From the NCBI GenBank assembly GCA_023241745.1, contig JALQCY010000002.1, positions 868,001 through 932,000 of the forward strand: a DNA stretch of 64,000 nucleotides, in the 5' to 3' direction. The DNA comes from Isoptericola peretonis (GTDB lineage: Bacteria > Actinomycetota > Actinomycetes > Actinomycetales > Cellulomonadaceae). Made by a program: the position numbers and the translations under genes. A model generated the notes under the pieces. That model was given only the letters and a program-made list of their open reading frames with translations. It was not told the origin of the DNA and searched no databases. This document shows positions 16,892 through 24,763 of this stretch, piece by piece; the stretch's first letter is position 1, and every line of letters starts with the position of its first letter.

Positions 16892-16898
16892 CGGTCCC

Positions 16899-18323
16899 AT
16901 GGCGACGACGGTCGAGACCAACGCCCTCAACACCATCGACGAGTCCGAACGGCACGGGAGGCCGCGCGACCTGTTCTGGCCGTGGTTCGCGGCCAACGTG
17001 TCCGTGCTCGGACTCGGGTACGGCGCGTACCTGCTCGCGTTCGGCGTGTCGTTCTGGCAGGCCGTCGCGGTGGGCCTGGTCGGCATCGTGGCGTCGTTCC
17101 TGTGCTGCGGGTTCATCTCGCTCGCGGGGCGGCGCGGCTCCGCCCCCACCATGGTGCTGAGCCGCGCGGCGTTCGGCGTGGACGGCAACCGGCTGCCGTC
17201 GCTGCTCTCGTGGATCCTCACGGTGGGCTGGGAGACCGTGCTCGTCGCCCTCGCGACGCTCGCCACGGCGACCGTGCTCGGGACCCTCGGGTGGGGCGGC
17301 GGCACCGTGACCCAGGCCGTGACCCTCGCGGTGGTGGCGCTGGTCGTCGTCGCCGCCGGGATCTTCGGCTTCCAGCTCGTGATGCGGCTGCAGAAGGTCA
17401 TCACGGTGCTGACGGCGGTGCTCACGGTGGTCTACGTGGTCCTCGTCGCGGGGCACGTCGACTGGGCGACCGTCGCGGCGATCCCGCCGGGGCAGGCGCC
17501 GCAGGTGATCGGCGGGCTGGTCTTCATGATGACCGGCTTCGGCCTCGGCTGGGTGAACATGGCCGCCGACTACTCCCGCTACCTGCCCCGCACGTCCTCC
17601 GGGCCGGGCGTCGTGGGCTGGACGACGTTCGGGGCCTCCCTGCCCCCGGTGCTGCTGCTCGTCGCCGGGCTGCTGCTCGCCGGCTCCGACCCCGCGCTCG
17701 CCGACGCGATCGGCGCCGACCCGATCGGCGCGCTGGCCGTGCTGCTGCCGGAGTGGTTCCTGATCCCCTTCATGGTCGTGGCGCTGGCCGGGCTGATCGG
17801 CGGGGCGGCGCTCGACATCTACTCCTCGGGCCTGGCGCTGCTGTCGCTGGGGCTGCCGGCCCCGCGCTGGGTGGCCGCGGCGATCGACGGGGTCCTCATG
17901 GTGCTCGGCGCGATCTACGTCGTCTTCGTCGCCGACGACTTCTTCGGCCCCTTCCAGGGCTTCCTCATCACCCTCGGCGTACCGATCGCCGCCTGGTGCG
18001 GGGTCCTCCTCGCGGACATCGCGCTGCGCCGCCGGGACTACGCCGACGCCGAGCTCGCCGACCGGCGCGGCCGGTACGGGAGCGTCCGTTGGCCGGCGGT
18101 GCTGCTCGTGCTGGCCGGCACGGCGATCGGCTGGGGGCTCGTCACCAACACGTACGCCGGGTGGCTGTCGTGGCAGGGCTATCTCCTGGGGCCGCTCGGC
18201 CTGGGCGGGCGCGACGGGCAGTGGGCGGGGGCCAACCTCGGGGTGCTGGTGGCCCTCGCGCTCGGACTGCTCGGCACGTTCGTCCTGTCCGCCCGCGCCG
18301 TCCGGCGGCAGGAGGCGGCATGA
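16899..18323 (+). CDS. NCS1 family purine/cytosine permease
   Basis: 474 aa, about 12 membrane segments. Soluble N-terminus with ERHGRPRDLFWPWFAANVSVLGLGYG, the NCS1 signature area; TMs 1 and 6 carry the substrate site in the family. It should import a nucleobase (cytosine or a purine) or a related heterocycle with a cation. The stop overlaps the downstream hydrolase start (ATGA at 18320-18323), so transport and breakdown are co-expressed. Exact substrate cannot be assigned; CodB/PucI-like is the broad group. Confidence 0.9.
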   Translation: MATTVETNALNTIDESERHGRPRDLFWPWFAANVSVLGLGYGAYLLAFGVSFWQAVAVGLVGIVASFLCCGFISLAGRRGSAPTMVLSRAAFGVDGNRLPSLLSWILTVGWETVLVALATLATATVLGTLGWGGGTVTQAVTLAVVALVVVAAGIFGFQLVMRLQKVITVLTAVLTVVYVVLVAGHVDWATVAAIPPGQAPQVIGGLVFMMTGFGLGWVNMAADYSRYLPRTSSGPGVVGWTTFGASLPPVLLLVAGLLLAGSDPALADAIGADPIGALAVLLPEWFLIPFMVVALAGLIGGAALDIYSSGLALLSLGLPAPRWVAAAIDGVLMVLGAIYVVFVADDFFGPFQGFLITLGVPIAAWCGVLLADIALRRRDYADAELADRRGRYGSVRWPAVLLVLAGTAIGWGLVTNTYAGWLSWQGYLLGPLGLGGRDGQWAGANLGVLVALALGLLGTFVLSARAVRRQEAA

Positions 18324-18886
18324 GCACCGGCGCCCCCTCCGCGAGCCGTGCGGCGCTCGTCGTGATCGACATGCAGACGATCTTCGGCCGACCGCCCAGC
18401 CCGTGGGCGTCGCCCGGCTTCGACGCCGCCGCCGCCGGCGTGCGGCGGCTGCTCCCCGCCTTCGCCGGCCGCACCGTGTGGACCCGCTACGTGGCGCCCA
18501 CGGACCCGCAGGGCGCGTGGCGGGAGTACTTCGCGCAGTGGCCGTTCGCCCTGGTGCGCGACGACGACCCGCTGTACGACCTCGCGGACGGGCTGGACCC
18601 CGACGGGGCGCCGGTCGTCACCGCGACGACGTTCGGCAAGTGGGGGCCGCTGCTCGCCGCGGCGACCGGCCACGCCGACGAGCTGGTGGTGGCCGGCGTC
18701 TCGACCGACTGCTGCGTGCTGTCCACGGTGCTCCCGGCCGCGGACGCCGGGCGGCGGGTGCGCGTCGTCGCCGACGCCTGCGCCGGGGCGAGCGCCGCGG
18801 ACCACGAGCGCGCCCTGGCCGCGATGCGGCTCTATGCGCCGCTCGTGGACGTCACCACCGTCGACGAGGTGCTCGGCGCCGCGTGA
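18320..18886 (+). CDS. Isochorismatase-like cysteine hydrolase
   Basis: 188 aa. Catalytic triad of the family: Asp in VVIDMQTIF (about residue 15), Lys in TTFGKWG, Cys in GVSTDCCVLST. The bulge before the Cys (cis-peptide V-S) also fits. Family members hydrolyse amides such as nicotinamide, ureidoacrylate or N-carbamoyl compounds. Coupling to the NCS1 permease by ATGA overlap suggests a role in nucleobase or nicotinamide-like amide degradation. Ends 13 bp from the convergent SixA gene. Confidence 0.87.
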   Translation: MSTGAPSASRAALVVIDMQTIFGRPPSPWASPGFDAAAAGVRRLLPAFAGRTVWTRYVAPTDPQGAWREYFAQWPFALVRDDDPLYDLADGLDPDGAPVVTATTFGKWGPLLAAATGHADELVVAGVSTDCCVLSTVLPAADAGRRVRVVADACAGASAADHERALAAMRLYAPLVDVTTVDEVLGAA

Positions 18887-18899
18887 CCTGGCTCGCCGG

Positions 18900-19448
18900 T
18901 CAGGAGGGGCGGCCGACGTGCGCGAGTCGCGCCGTGCCCTGGCCCCACGCGGCCCACGGGGCCGCGGACTCGAGCACGGAGTAGGTCGCGGTGGGGACGC
19001 CCACGCGCACCTGGGCGAGCGCGGCGGCGTCGGACCCGTCTCCGGCGAGATAGGCCGCGGTCGCGGCCATGGTCGGCTCGTGCCCGATGACGAGGACGGT
19101 GCGTGCGGCGTCCTCGACCTCTCGCAGGAGGCCGAGGACGTCGCGCACGCTCGCCTCGTAGAGCTCGTCGCGCACCTCGAGGCTGGTCGCCCCGGAGCCG
19201 TCCAGGTGGGACGAGGCGAGGTCCCACGTCTGACGGGTCCGCAGCGCGGAGGACACGAGCGCGACCTGCGGGAGCAGGCCGGCGGCGGTGAGCGCCATCC
19301 CGACGCGGCTCGCCTGCTTGCGCCCGTTCAGCGCCAGCGGCCGGCGGTCGTCGGTGAGGGAGCCCTTGGCGGGCTCCGCCTTCGCGTGGCGCAGCAGGAC
19401 GAGGCGCCACCTCGGCGCGTCGCCCTCGGCCTGCGTTACCGCTCTCAT
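18900..19448 (-). CDS. Histidine phosphatase family protein (SixA-like)
   Basis: 182 aa. N-terminal phosphohistidine motif LVLLRHAKAEP, then R..QT (LRTRQTWD) and the second catalytic His in VIGHEPTM. It is the small SixA type, which dephosphorylates phosphohistidine or other phosphoesters. I start at the ATG at 19448 (MRAVTQAEG); an in-frame extension to 19544 has no family match and overlaps the downstream end of the FabI gene. Separate role from its neighbours, though it is downstream of fabG-inhA on the same strand. Confidence 0.85.
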   Translation of the reverse strand: MRAVTQAEGDAPRWRLVLLRHAKAEPAKGSLTDDRRPLALNGRKQASRVGMALTAAGLLPQVALVSSALRTRQTWDLASSHLDGSGATSLEVRDELYEASVRDVLGLLREVEDAARTVLVIGHEPTMAATAAYLAGDGSDAAALAQVRVGVPTATYSVLESAAPWAAWGQGTARLAHVGRPS

Positions 19449-19497
19449 GGGCTCCGTCTCACAGGTCGGTCCAGGGGCCGATCCGGGACTCGGCCCG

Positions 19498-20262
19498 TCA
19501 CTGACCCATCGCGTGCACACCACCGTCGACGTGGACGATCTCACCGGTCGTGGCGGGGAACCAGTCCGAGAGGAGCGCCACGACGGCGCGCGCAGCCGGC
19601 TCCGCCGTCGTCTGGTCCCAGCCCAGCGGGGCCCGCTGCGGCCAGGCGTCCTCCATGGTCGCGAACCCCGGGATGGACTTCGCGGCCGTGGTGCGGATGG
19701 GCCCGGCGGAGACGAGGTTACACCGGATGCCGTGCGGCCCGAGGTCGCGCGCCAGGTAACGGTTGGCCGACTCCAGCCCGGCCTTCGCGACGCCCATCCA
19801 GTCGTAGACCGGCCACGCGAACGTCGCGTCGAACGTGAGCCCCACGTAGGCGCCGCCGGACATCAGCGGGCGGGCCGCCTCGATGAGCGACTTGTACGAG
19901 TAGGTGGAGATCTGCAGCGCCGTGGCGACGTCGCCCCACTCGGCGGACAGGAAGTTGCCGCCCATCACGGACTGCGGCGCGAAGCCGATGGAGTGCACGA
20001 CGCCGTCGAGGCCGTCCGTGTGCTCCTTGACCCGGTCGGCGAGGGCCGCGAGGTCCTCCTCGTTCGTCACGTCGAGCTCGACCACGGGCGCGGCGACCGG
20101 CAGCCGCTTGGCGAACGCCTGGGTCAGCTTCATCTGGCGGCCGAAGGAGCTGAGGATGACCTCGGCGCCCTCCTCCTGGGCGAGGCGGGCGGCGTGGAAC
20201 GCGATCGAGCTGTCCGTGAGGACGCCGGTGATGAGGAGCTTCTTGCCGTCGAGCAGAGCCAT
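19498..20262 (-). CDS. fabI: Enoyl-[acyl-carrier-protein] reductase (NADH), FabI/InhA type
   Basis: 254 aa SDR-type enoyl-ACP reductase, the last step of FAS-II elongation. N-terminal LLITGVLTDSSIAFHAARLA is typical of FabI/InhA. VHSIGFAP and the catalytic Tyr-x6-Lys in YDWMGVAKAGLES are present, as is the C-terminal VHVDGGVHAMGQ. It is closest in style to InhA of mycobacteria, the isoniazid/ethionamide and triclosan target. Lies 59 bp downstream of fabG, with GGAAGG before the ATG, as in the mycobacterial fabG1-inhA operon. Confidence 0.94.
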   Translation of the reverse strand: MALLDGKKLLITGVLTDSSIAFHAARLAQEEGAEVILSSFGRQMKLTQAFAKRLPVAAPVVELDVTNEEDLAALADRVKEHTDGLDGVVHSIGFAPQSVMGGNFLSAEWGDVATALQISTYSYKSLIEAARPLMSGGAYVGLTFDATFAWPVYDWMGVAKAGLESANRYLARDLGPHGIRCNLVSAGPIRTTAAKSIPGFATMEDAWPQRAPLGWDQTTAEPAARAVVALLSDWFPATTGEIVHVDGGVHAMGQ

Positions 20263-20321
20263 GATGACCTTCCGGTTGTGCTGAGGTGAGCGTAGCGAGG
20301 TGGGGGCGACGGGCGTCCGGC

Positions 20322-21083
20322 TCAGTGCCCCATGCCGAGGCCGCCGTCGACCGGGACGACAGCGCCGGAGACGTAGGCGGCGGCGTCGGAGGCGAGGAAC
20401 TCGACGACCCCGGCGACCTCGTCGGTCGACGCGAACCGGCCTGCGGGGATCGACGCCTTGTACTGCTTCTGGGTGGCCTCGGGCAGCGCGGCGGTCATGT
20501 CGGTCTCGACGAAGCCCGGCGCCACGACGTTGGCCGTGATGCCACGACCGCCGAGCTCGCGCGTGATCGAGCGGGCCATGCCGACGAGGGCGGCCTTGGA
20601 GGAGGAGTAGTTGACCTGCCCGGCACCGCCGTACAGGCCCACGACCGAGCCGACCAGCACGATGCGGCCCTTGCGCGCGCGGATCATGCCCTTGGACGCG
20701 CGCCGCACGCAGCGGAAGGTGCCCGTGAGGTTGACGTCCAGGACGGTCTCGAACTCCTCGTCGCTCATCCGCATGAGGAGCTGGTCGCGGGTGACGCCGG
20801 CGTTGGCGACGAGCACCTCGACCGGGCCCAGGTCGGACTCGATGCCCGCGAACGCCGCGTCCACGGCGGCGCTGTCGGTGACGTCGGCGACGTACCCGCG
20901 CACGCCCGCGGGCAGGTCCCCGCCACGGTAGAGCGTGGCCACGGTGTCGCCGGCCGCGACGAAGCGCTCCGCGATCGAGCGGCCGATGCCGCGCGCCGCG
21001 CCGGTGACGACGACGACCCGGCCCGTGGGGGCGGGACCGGCGGCGGTCGCCGCGTCGGGCTGGGGGGCGGTGGCGTCGGTCAC
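20322..21083 (-). CDS. fabG: 3-oxoacyl-[acyl-carrier-protein] reductase
   Basis: 253 aa. Rossmann motif VVVTGAARGIGRSIAERF, NAG motif VANAGVTRD, catalytic Ser-Tyr-Lys in LVGSVVGLYGGAGQVNYSSSKAA, C-terminal SGAVVPVDGGLGMGH. Reduces beta-ketoacyl-ACP with NADPH in FAS-II. The first ~25 residues are an Ala/Pro-rich extension. GTG start at 21083 with GAGGAG upstream; a longer frame reading into the intergenic region has no family support. Operon with fabI; the 244-bp upstream region holds the promoter. Confidence 0.93.
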   Translation of the reverse strand: MTDATAPQPDAATAAGPAPTGRVVVVTGAARGIGRSIAERFVAAGDTVATLYRGGDLPAGVRGYVADVTDSAAVDAAFAGIESDLGPVEVLVANAGVTRDQLLMRMSDEEFETVLDVNLTGTFRCVRRASKGMIRARKGRIVLVGSVVGLYGGAGQVNYSSSKAALVGMARSITRELGGRGITANVVAPGFVETDMTAALPEATQKQYKASIPAGRFASTDEVAGVVEFLASDAAAYVSGAVVPVDGGLGMGH

Positions 21084-21252
21084 GGGGTCTCCTCGGCGGT
21101 CGTGATCGTGGTCGTCGTCGTCAGGTCTGCGTCGTCGTCGTGGCGCCGTGCGGCGCGCGGGGCGGGCCCGCTGCGGCCAGGGCGCCCTGGTGACGGTACC
21201 CCGACGCGGCTCCCGTTCCGGGTCGCGGCGCCTCACACGTCGTCGCGGCGGT

Positions 21253-21269
21253 TTGTGGGATCCCTACAA
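21253..21269. promoter_or_regulatory. Pseudo-palindrome upstream of fabG-fabI
   Basis: ttgtgggatccctacaa: TTGT/ACAA outer arms around GGGATCCC, in the divergent region between fabG and the DUF3099 gene. Possible operator for a fatty-acid regulator; no matching regulator gene is in the window. Confidence 0.35.
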
Positions 21270-21315
21270 GGGCGGAGGCCGGCTCCGGCGGGTCGGTCGC
21301 CACCGGCCGTCGCCG

Positions 21316-21321
21316 TAGACT
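21316..21321 (+). promoter_or_regulatory. Leaderless -10 box for the DUF3099 gene
   Basis: TAGACT followed by 6 nt and the GTG start at 21328. Confidence 0.55.
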
Positions 21322-21327
21322 GGCCGG

Positions 21328-21843
21328 GTGAGCAACCCCCGCGCGGCCTCGCCCGGTCCGCGCCCCTCCGGGAACCGCCGTGCGGCGGACCACGGCACCG
21401 AGGTCCCGTCCATCACCAGCGCCCCGGAATCGCTGGAGGAGGACCAGGCGCGCCGCACCCGCCGCTACCTCATCCAGATGGGCATCCGCGTCGTCTGCTT
21501 CCTGGGCGCGATCGCCGTCGGCGACACCTGGGTGCGCTGGGCGCTCGTCGTCGCCGCCGTGGTCCTGCCCTACTCGGCGGTGCTGTTCGCCAACGCCGGC
21601 CGCGACCGCGTCTCCTACGACACCTCGCCGATGGCCGACGCCGCAGCCCCCGCACCCGCCGCGCTGCCGGCACCCGACCCGGCACGGCAGGAGGCGTTCG
21701 ACGGCGAGGGCCACCGCGTCGTCGAGCACCGGGAGGACCCCGCGGGCGAGGAGGCCGGCGGCCGCTCGCCCGACCGGACCGAACGGACCGACCAGAACGA
21801 CGAGAACGACGAGAACGACGAGAACGCTGGAGGAGATCGCTGA
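21328..21843 (+). CDS. DUF3099 family membrane protein
   Basis: 171 aa. The N-terminus has a SITSAPESLEEDQARRTRRYLIQMGIRVVCF motif, recognised as DUF3099. Two membrane helices follow (about 50-70 and 72-90), then a long charged disordered tail containing a ND-E repeat. The family is small, actinobacterial and uncharacterised. GTG start with TAGACT 6 nt upstream. Its stop overlaps the next gene's start (21841-21845), so it is coupled to the Cys-rich protein and SURF1, suggesting a membrane or respiratory context. Confidence 0.85.
   Translation: MSNPRAASPGPRPSGNRRAADHGTEVPSITSAPESLEEDQARRTRRYLIQMGIRVVCFLGAIAVGDTWVRWALVVAAVVLPYSAVLFANAGRDRVSYDTSPMADAAAPAPAALPAPDPARQEAFDGEGHRVVEHREDPAGEEAGGRSPDRTERTDQNDENDENDENAGGDR
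21799..21825 (+). repeat. Three 9-bp tandem repeats in the DUF3099 tail
   Basis: gacgagaac repeated exactly three times, encoding Asp-Glu-Asn units near the C-terminus. A site prone to length change by slippage. Confidence 0.85.
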
Positions 21844-22079
21844 TGGACGTGCTCGGCACGGGCGCGGACCCGGTCGCGGGCGAGCTGGTCTGCTCGGCCA
21901 AGGGCTGCCGCGCCGAGGCCGCCTGGGGCCTGCTGTGGAACAACCCGAAGCTGCACACGCCGGCGCGTCGCAAGGTCTGGCTGGCCTGCGACGACCACCG
22001 CGAGCACCTCGAGCAGTTCCTCGGAGCGCGCTCGTTCTGGAAGCAGACCGTCCCCGTCGCGGAGCTCGACCGCGCGTGA
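21843..22079 (+). CDS. Small Cys/His-containing actinobacterial protein
   Basis: 78 aa. The core reads CSAKGCRAEAAWGLLW, LHTPARRKVWLACDDHREHLEQFL: two Cys five residues apart, then Cys and two His, which could bind a metal. I recognise it as a short actinobacterial family that databases often mislabel 'acetone carboxylase'; nothing here supports that activity, since the enzyme has large subunits. No known function. Coupled to DUF3099 upstream (TGATG) and to SURF1 downstream (GTGA at 22076-22079). Confidence 0.85.
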   Translation: MDVLGTGADPVAGELVCSAKGCRAEAAWGLLWNNPKLHTPARRKVWLACDDHREHLEQFLGARSFWKQTVPVAELDRA

Positions 22080-23086
22080 CCGCCGCACCGTCCTCGCCGT
22101 CCTCCCCCGCGCCCGACACCTCGCCCGACGCGGCGGGCGGCGGCGCCCTGCGCACGCGTCGGCAGTGGGTCACCCTCGGGCTCGGGGCCGTGCTGCTCGC
22201 CGCCCTGTGCATCCTGGCCGCCGTCTGGCAGTGGCACCGCTACACCGACCGCGAGGCGCAGATCGCCCTGGTCGAGGCCAACTACGCCGCCGACCCCGTG
22301 CCCCTCGCCGAGCTGCTCCCCGAGCCCGGGGCCTACCTCGCCGACGACGACGTCTGGCACCCCGCCGTGGCGACCGGGCAGTACCGGGTCGAGGACACCG
22401 TGCTGCTGCGCAACCGGCCGGCGGGCGGGCAGCCCGGCTTCCACGTGCTGGTGCCGTTCGAGACCACCGGGGCGGACGGCAGCCGCCTCGTCCTCGTGGT
22501 CGACCGCGGCTTCGTGCCGCTCGGCGAGGACGCGAGCAGCCCCTCCACCGTCCCCGACCCGCCGGCCGGCACGGTCGAGGTGGCGATGACGATGCGGGCC
22601 GACGAGCCGGCGTCCGAGCGTGGCACCCCCGCCGGCCAGGTGCAGGCCATCAACACCGCCCAGGTGCTCGCCGCCGGGCCGGACGGCGCGGCCTGGGCCG
22701 AGGGCGCCACCGTGGGCGGCTACGGGCAGCTGCGCAGCGAGGACCCGGCGCCCACGACGTCGCTCGGCGCGCTGCCGGAGCCGGACACCGCCCCCGGCTC
22801 GCACCTGAGCTACACCGTGCAGTGGTGCATCTTCGCGCTCGGCGCCCTGGGCGGGTACGTGGTGCTGTGGCGCCGCGAGACCCGGCCGGCGAGCGTCACC
22901 GCCGGCGACCTGCTCGCCGCCCACGACGGCCCCGACCCCGACGGCACCGCGGCCGGGACGCGCGGCGGGCAGGTCCGCCCGCAGCGCCGGCGCCGGGTGG
23001 ACGAGGACTACGAGGACGCCCTGCTGGACGCCGCGGAGCAGTCCGCGGGCGGAGCGGCTCAGGCCAGGGACACGAGCTCCGCGTAG
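22076..23086 (+). CDS. SURF1 family protein, cytochrome c oxidase assembly
   Basis: 336 aa. A first membrane helix at about 28-50 (WVTLGLGAVLLAALCILAAVWQWHR) is followed by an extracellular domain with VLLRNRPAGGQPGFHVLVPF and VLVVDRGFVP, both SURF1 hallmarks. A second helix is at about 242-262 (SYTVQWCIFALGALGGYVVLW). A ~70-aa charged tail follows. SURF1 helps insert heme a into the aa3 oxidase, consistent with the heme A synthase gene at 45.4 kb. GTG start overlaps the preceding stop. The 3' end overlaps the convergent ABC-F gene by 28 bp. Confidence 0.9.
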   Translation: MTAAPSSPSSPAPDTSPDAAGGGALRTRRQWVTLGLGAVLLAALCILAAVWQWHRYTDREAQIALVEANYAADPVPLAELLPEPGAYLADDDVWHPAVATGQYRVEDTVLLRNRPAGGQPGFHVLVPFETTGADGSRLVLVVDRGFVPLGEDASSPSTVPDPPAGTVEVAMTMRADEPASERGTPAGQVQAINTAQVLAAGPDGAAWAEGATVGGYGQLRSEDPAPTTSLGALPEPDTAPGSHLSYTVQWCIFALGALGGYVVLWRRETRPASVTAGDLLAAHDGPDPDGTAAGTRGGQVRPQRRRRVDEDYEDALLDAAEQSAGGAAQARDTSSA

Positions 23087-24657
23087 TCCGCGGACCACAG
23101 GTCCTCGTCGCCGTCGGGCAGCAGCAGCACGCGCTCCGGGTGGAGCGCGTCGACCGCGCCGTCGTCGTGCGTGACCATCACGACCGCGCCCTCGTACGTG
23201 TCGAGGGCCCCGAGGATCTCCGCCCGCGAGGCGGGGTCGAGGTTGTTCGTCGGCTCGTCGAGGAGCAGCACGTTGGCGCTGGAGACGACGAGGGTCGCGA
23301 GCGCCAGCCGCGTCTTCTCCCCGCCGGACAGCACGCGCGCGGGCTTGTCCGCGTCGTCGCCGGAGAAGAGGAACGAGCCGAGCACCGAGCGCACCTGGGT
23401 GTCGGTGAGGTCGGGGGCGGAGTGGCGCAGGTTCTCGACCACGGTCGCGTCCATGTCCAGGGTGTCGTGCTCCTGGGCGTAGTAGCCGATCTTCAGGCCG
23501 TGCCCCGGCACGACGCGGCCCGTGTCGGGCTCCTCCACGCCGCCCAGGATGCGCAGCAGCGTCGTCTTGCCCGCGCCGTTGAGGCCCAGGACGACGACGC
23601 GCGACCCGCGGTCGATCGCCAGGTCCACACCGGCGAAGACCTCCTGCGAGCCGTAGCTCTTGGACAGCTCGGTCGCGGTCAGCGGCGTGCGCCCGCACGG
23701 GGCGGGCTTCGGGAACCGCAGGTGCGCCACCCGGTCCGCGCGCCGCTCGCCCTCGAGGCCGGAGAGCATCCGCTCGGCCCGCTTCATCATGTTCTGGGCG
23801 GCCGTCGCCTTCGTGGCCTTCGCCCGCATCTTGTCGGCCTGCGCGAGGAGCGCCCCCGCCTTCTTCTCGGCGTTGGCACGCTCGCGGCGGCGGCGGCGCT
23901 CGTCCTGCTCGCGCTGCTCCAGGTAGGCGTCCCAGCCGAGGCTGTACTGGTCGAGCTCGCCGCGGTTGGCGTCCAGGTGGAACACCTTGTTCACCGTGGC
24001 GCGCAGCAGCTCGACGTCGTGGCTGATGACCACGAAGCCGCCGCTGTACGACTTGAGGTAGTCGCGCAGCCAGACGATCGAGTCGGCGTCCAGGTGGTTG
24101 GTGGGCTCGTCGAGCAGCAGCGTGTCGACGCCGGAGAACAGGATGCGCGCCAGCTCGATGCGGCGGCGCTGGCCGCCGGACAGGGTGTGCAGCGGCTGCG
24201 CCAGCACACGGTCGTCGAGGCCCAGGTTGCTGGTGATGCGGTGCGCCTCGGACTCGGCGGCGTACCCGCCGGCGGCGAGGAAGCGCGCCTCCAGCTTCGG
24301 GTAGCGCTCGAGGGCCGCCGTCTGCGTCTCCGGGTCGGCCGACGCCATGAGGCCCTCGGTCTCCCGCATCTGGGCGACGATGTGGTCCAGGCCGCGGGCG
24401 CTGAGCACCCGGTCCATGGCGACGACGTCGAGGTCGCCCGTGCGCGGGTCCTGCGGCAGGTAGCCGATGTCGGTGCCCCGCGTGATCTGCCCGCCCGCGG
24501 GAAGCGTCTCGCCCGCGAGGGTCTTGGTGAGCGTCGTCTTCCCCGCGCCGTTGCGGCCGACGAGGCCGATGCGGTCGCCCGGCGCGATGCGGAACGTGGC
24601 CTCGTGCAGCAGGGTGCGGGCGCCGAAGCGCAGCTCGACGCCGTGGGCGGTGATCAA
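23059..24657 (-). CDS. ABC-F family ATPase (ribosome-associated)
   Basis: 532 aa with two nucleotide-binding domains and no membrane segments. First: Walker A GLVGRNGAGKTTLTK, signature LSGGQRRRIEL, Walker B TLLLDEPTNHLD. Second: GLNGAGKTTLLR, LSGGEKTRLAL, LLLDEPTNNLD. Between them lies the charged helical linker (REQDERRRRRERANAEKK) that reaches into the ribosomal E/P site. ABC-F proteins are translation factors, some protecting against ribosomal antibiotics. I use the TTG start at 24657 (ITAHGVELRFG), where the family begins, with GAAGGA about 10 nt before it. An in-frame TTG at 24678 is the alternative. Convergent overlap of 28 bp with SURF1. Confidence 0.9.
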   Translation of the reverse strand: MITAHGVELRFGARTLLHEATFRIAPGDRIGLVGRNGAGKTTLTKTLAGETLPAGGQITRGTDIGYLPQDPRTGDLDVVAMDRVLSARGLDHIVAQMRETEGLMASADPETQTAALERYPKLEARFLAAGGYAAESEAHRITSNLGLDDRVLAQPLHTLSGGQRRRIELARILFSGVDTLLLDEPTNHLDADSIVWLRDYLKSYSGGFVVISHDVELLRATVNKVFHLDANRGELDQYSLGWDAYLEQREQDERRRRRERANAEKKAGALLAQADKMRAKATKATAAQNMMKRAERMLSGLEGERRADRVAHLRFPKPAPCGRTPLTATELSKSYGSQEVFAGVDLAIDRGSRVVVLGLNGAGKTTLLRILGGVEEPDTGRVVPGHGLKIGYYAQEHDTLDMDATVVENLRHSAPDLTDTQVRSVLGSFLFSGDDADKPARVLSGGEKTRLALATLVVSSANVLLLDEPTNNLDPASRAEILGALDTYEGAVVMVTHDDGAVDALHPERVLLLPDGDEDLWSADYAELVSLA

Positions 24658-24751
24658 GGCAGGGGTGTCCTTCGGCAAGGGGGTGGGAGGCTCCTGCGAG
24701 TCTAGTCGTCCGGGCCCGGTGCCACGACGACCTGGGTCACACCCCGGTCGG

Positions 24752-24757
24752 TAAGGT
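24752..24757 (+). promoter_or_regulatory. Leaderless -10 box for the DUF2809-VanY gene
   Basis: TAAGGT followed by 6 nt and the GTG at 24764. Supports that start codon. Confidence 0.5.
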
Positions 24758-24763
24758 TCCCGG

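Noticed and set aside
14849..17425. 858-codon minus-strand frame covering glgC, serB and the permease
   Set aside because: Antisense to three well-supported genes; no recognisable domain.
21843..22079. Small Cys protein as acetone carboxylase
   Set aside because: That label is a database artefact for this short family; the real enzyme has large multi-domain subunits.
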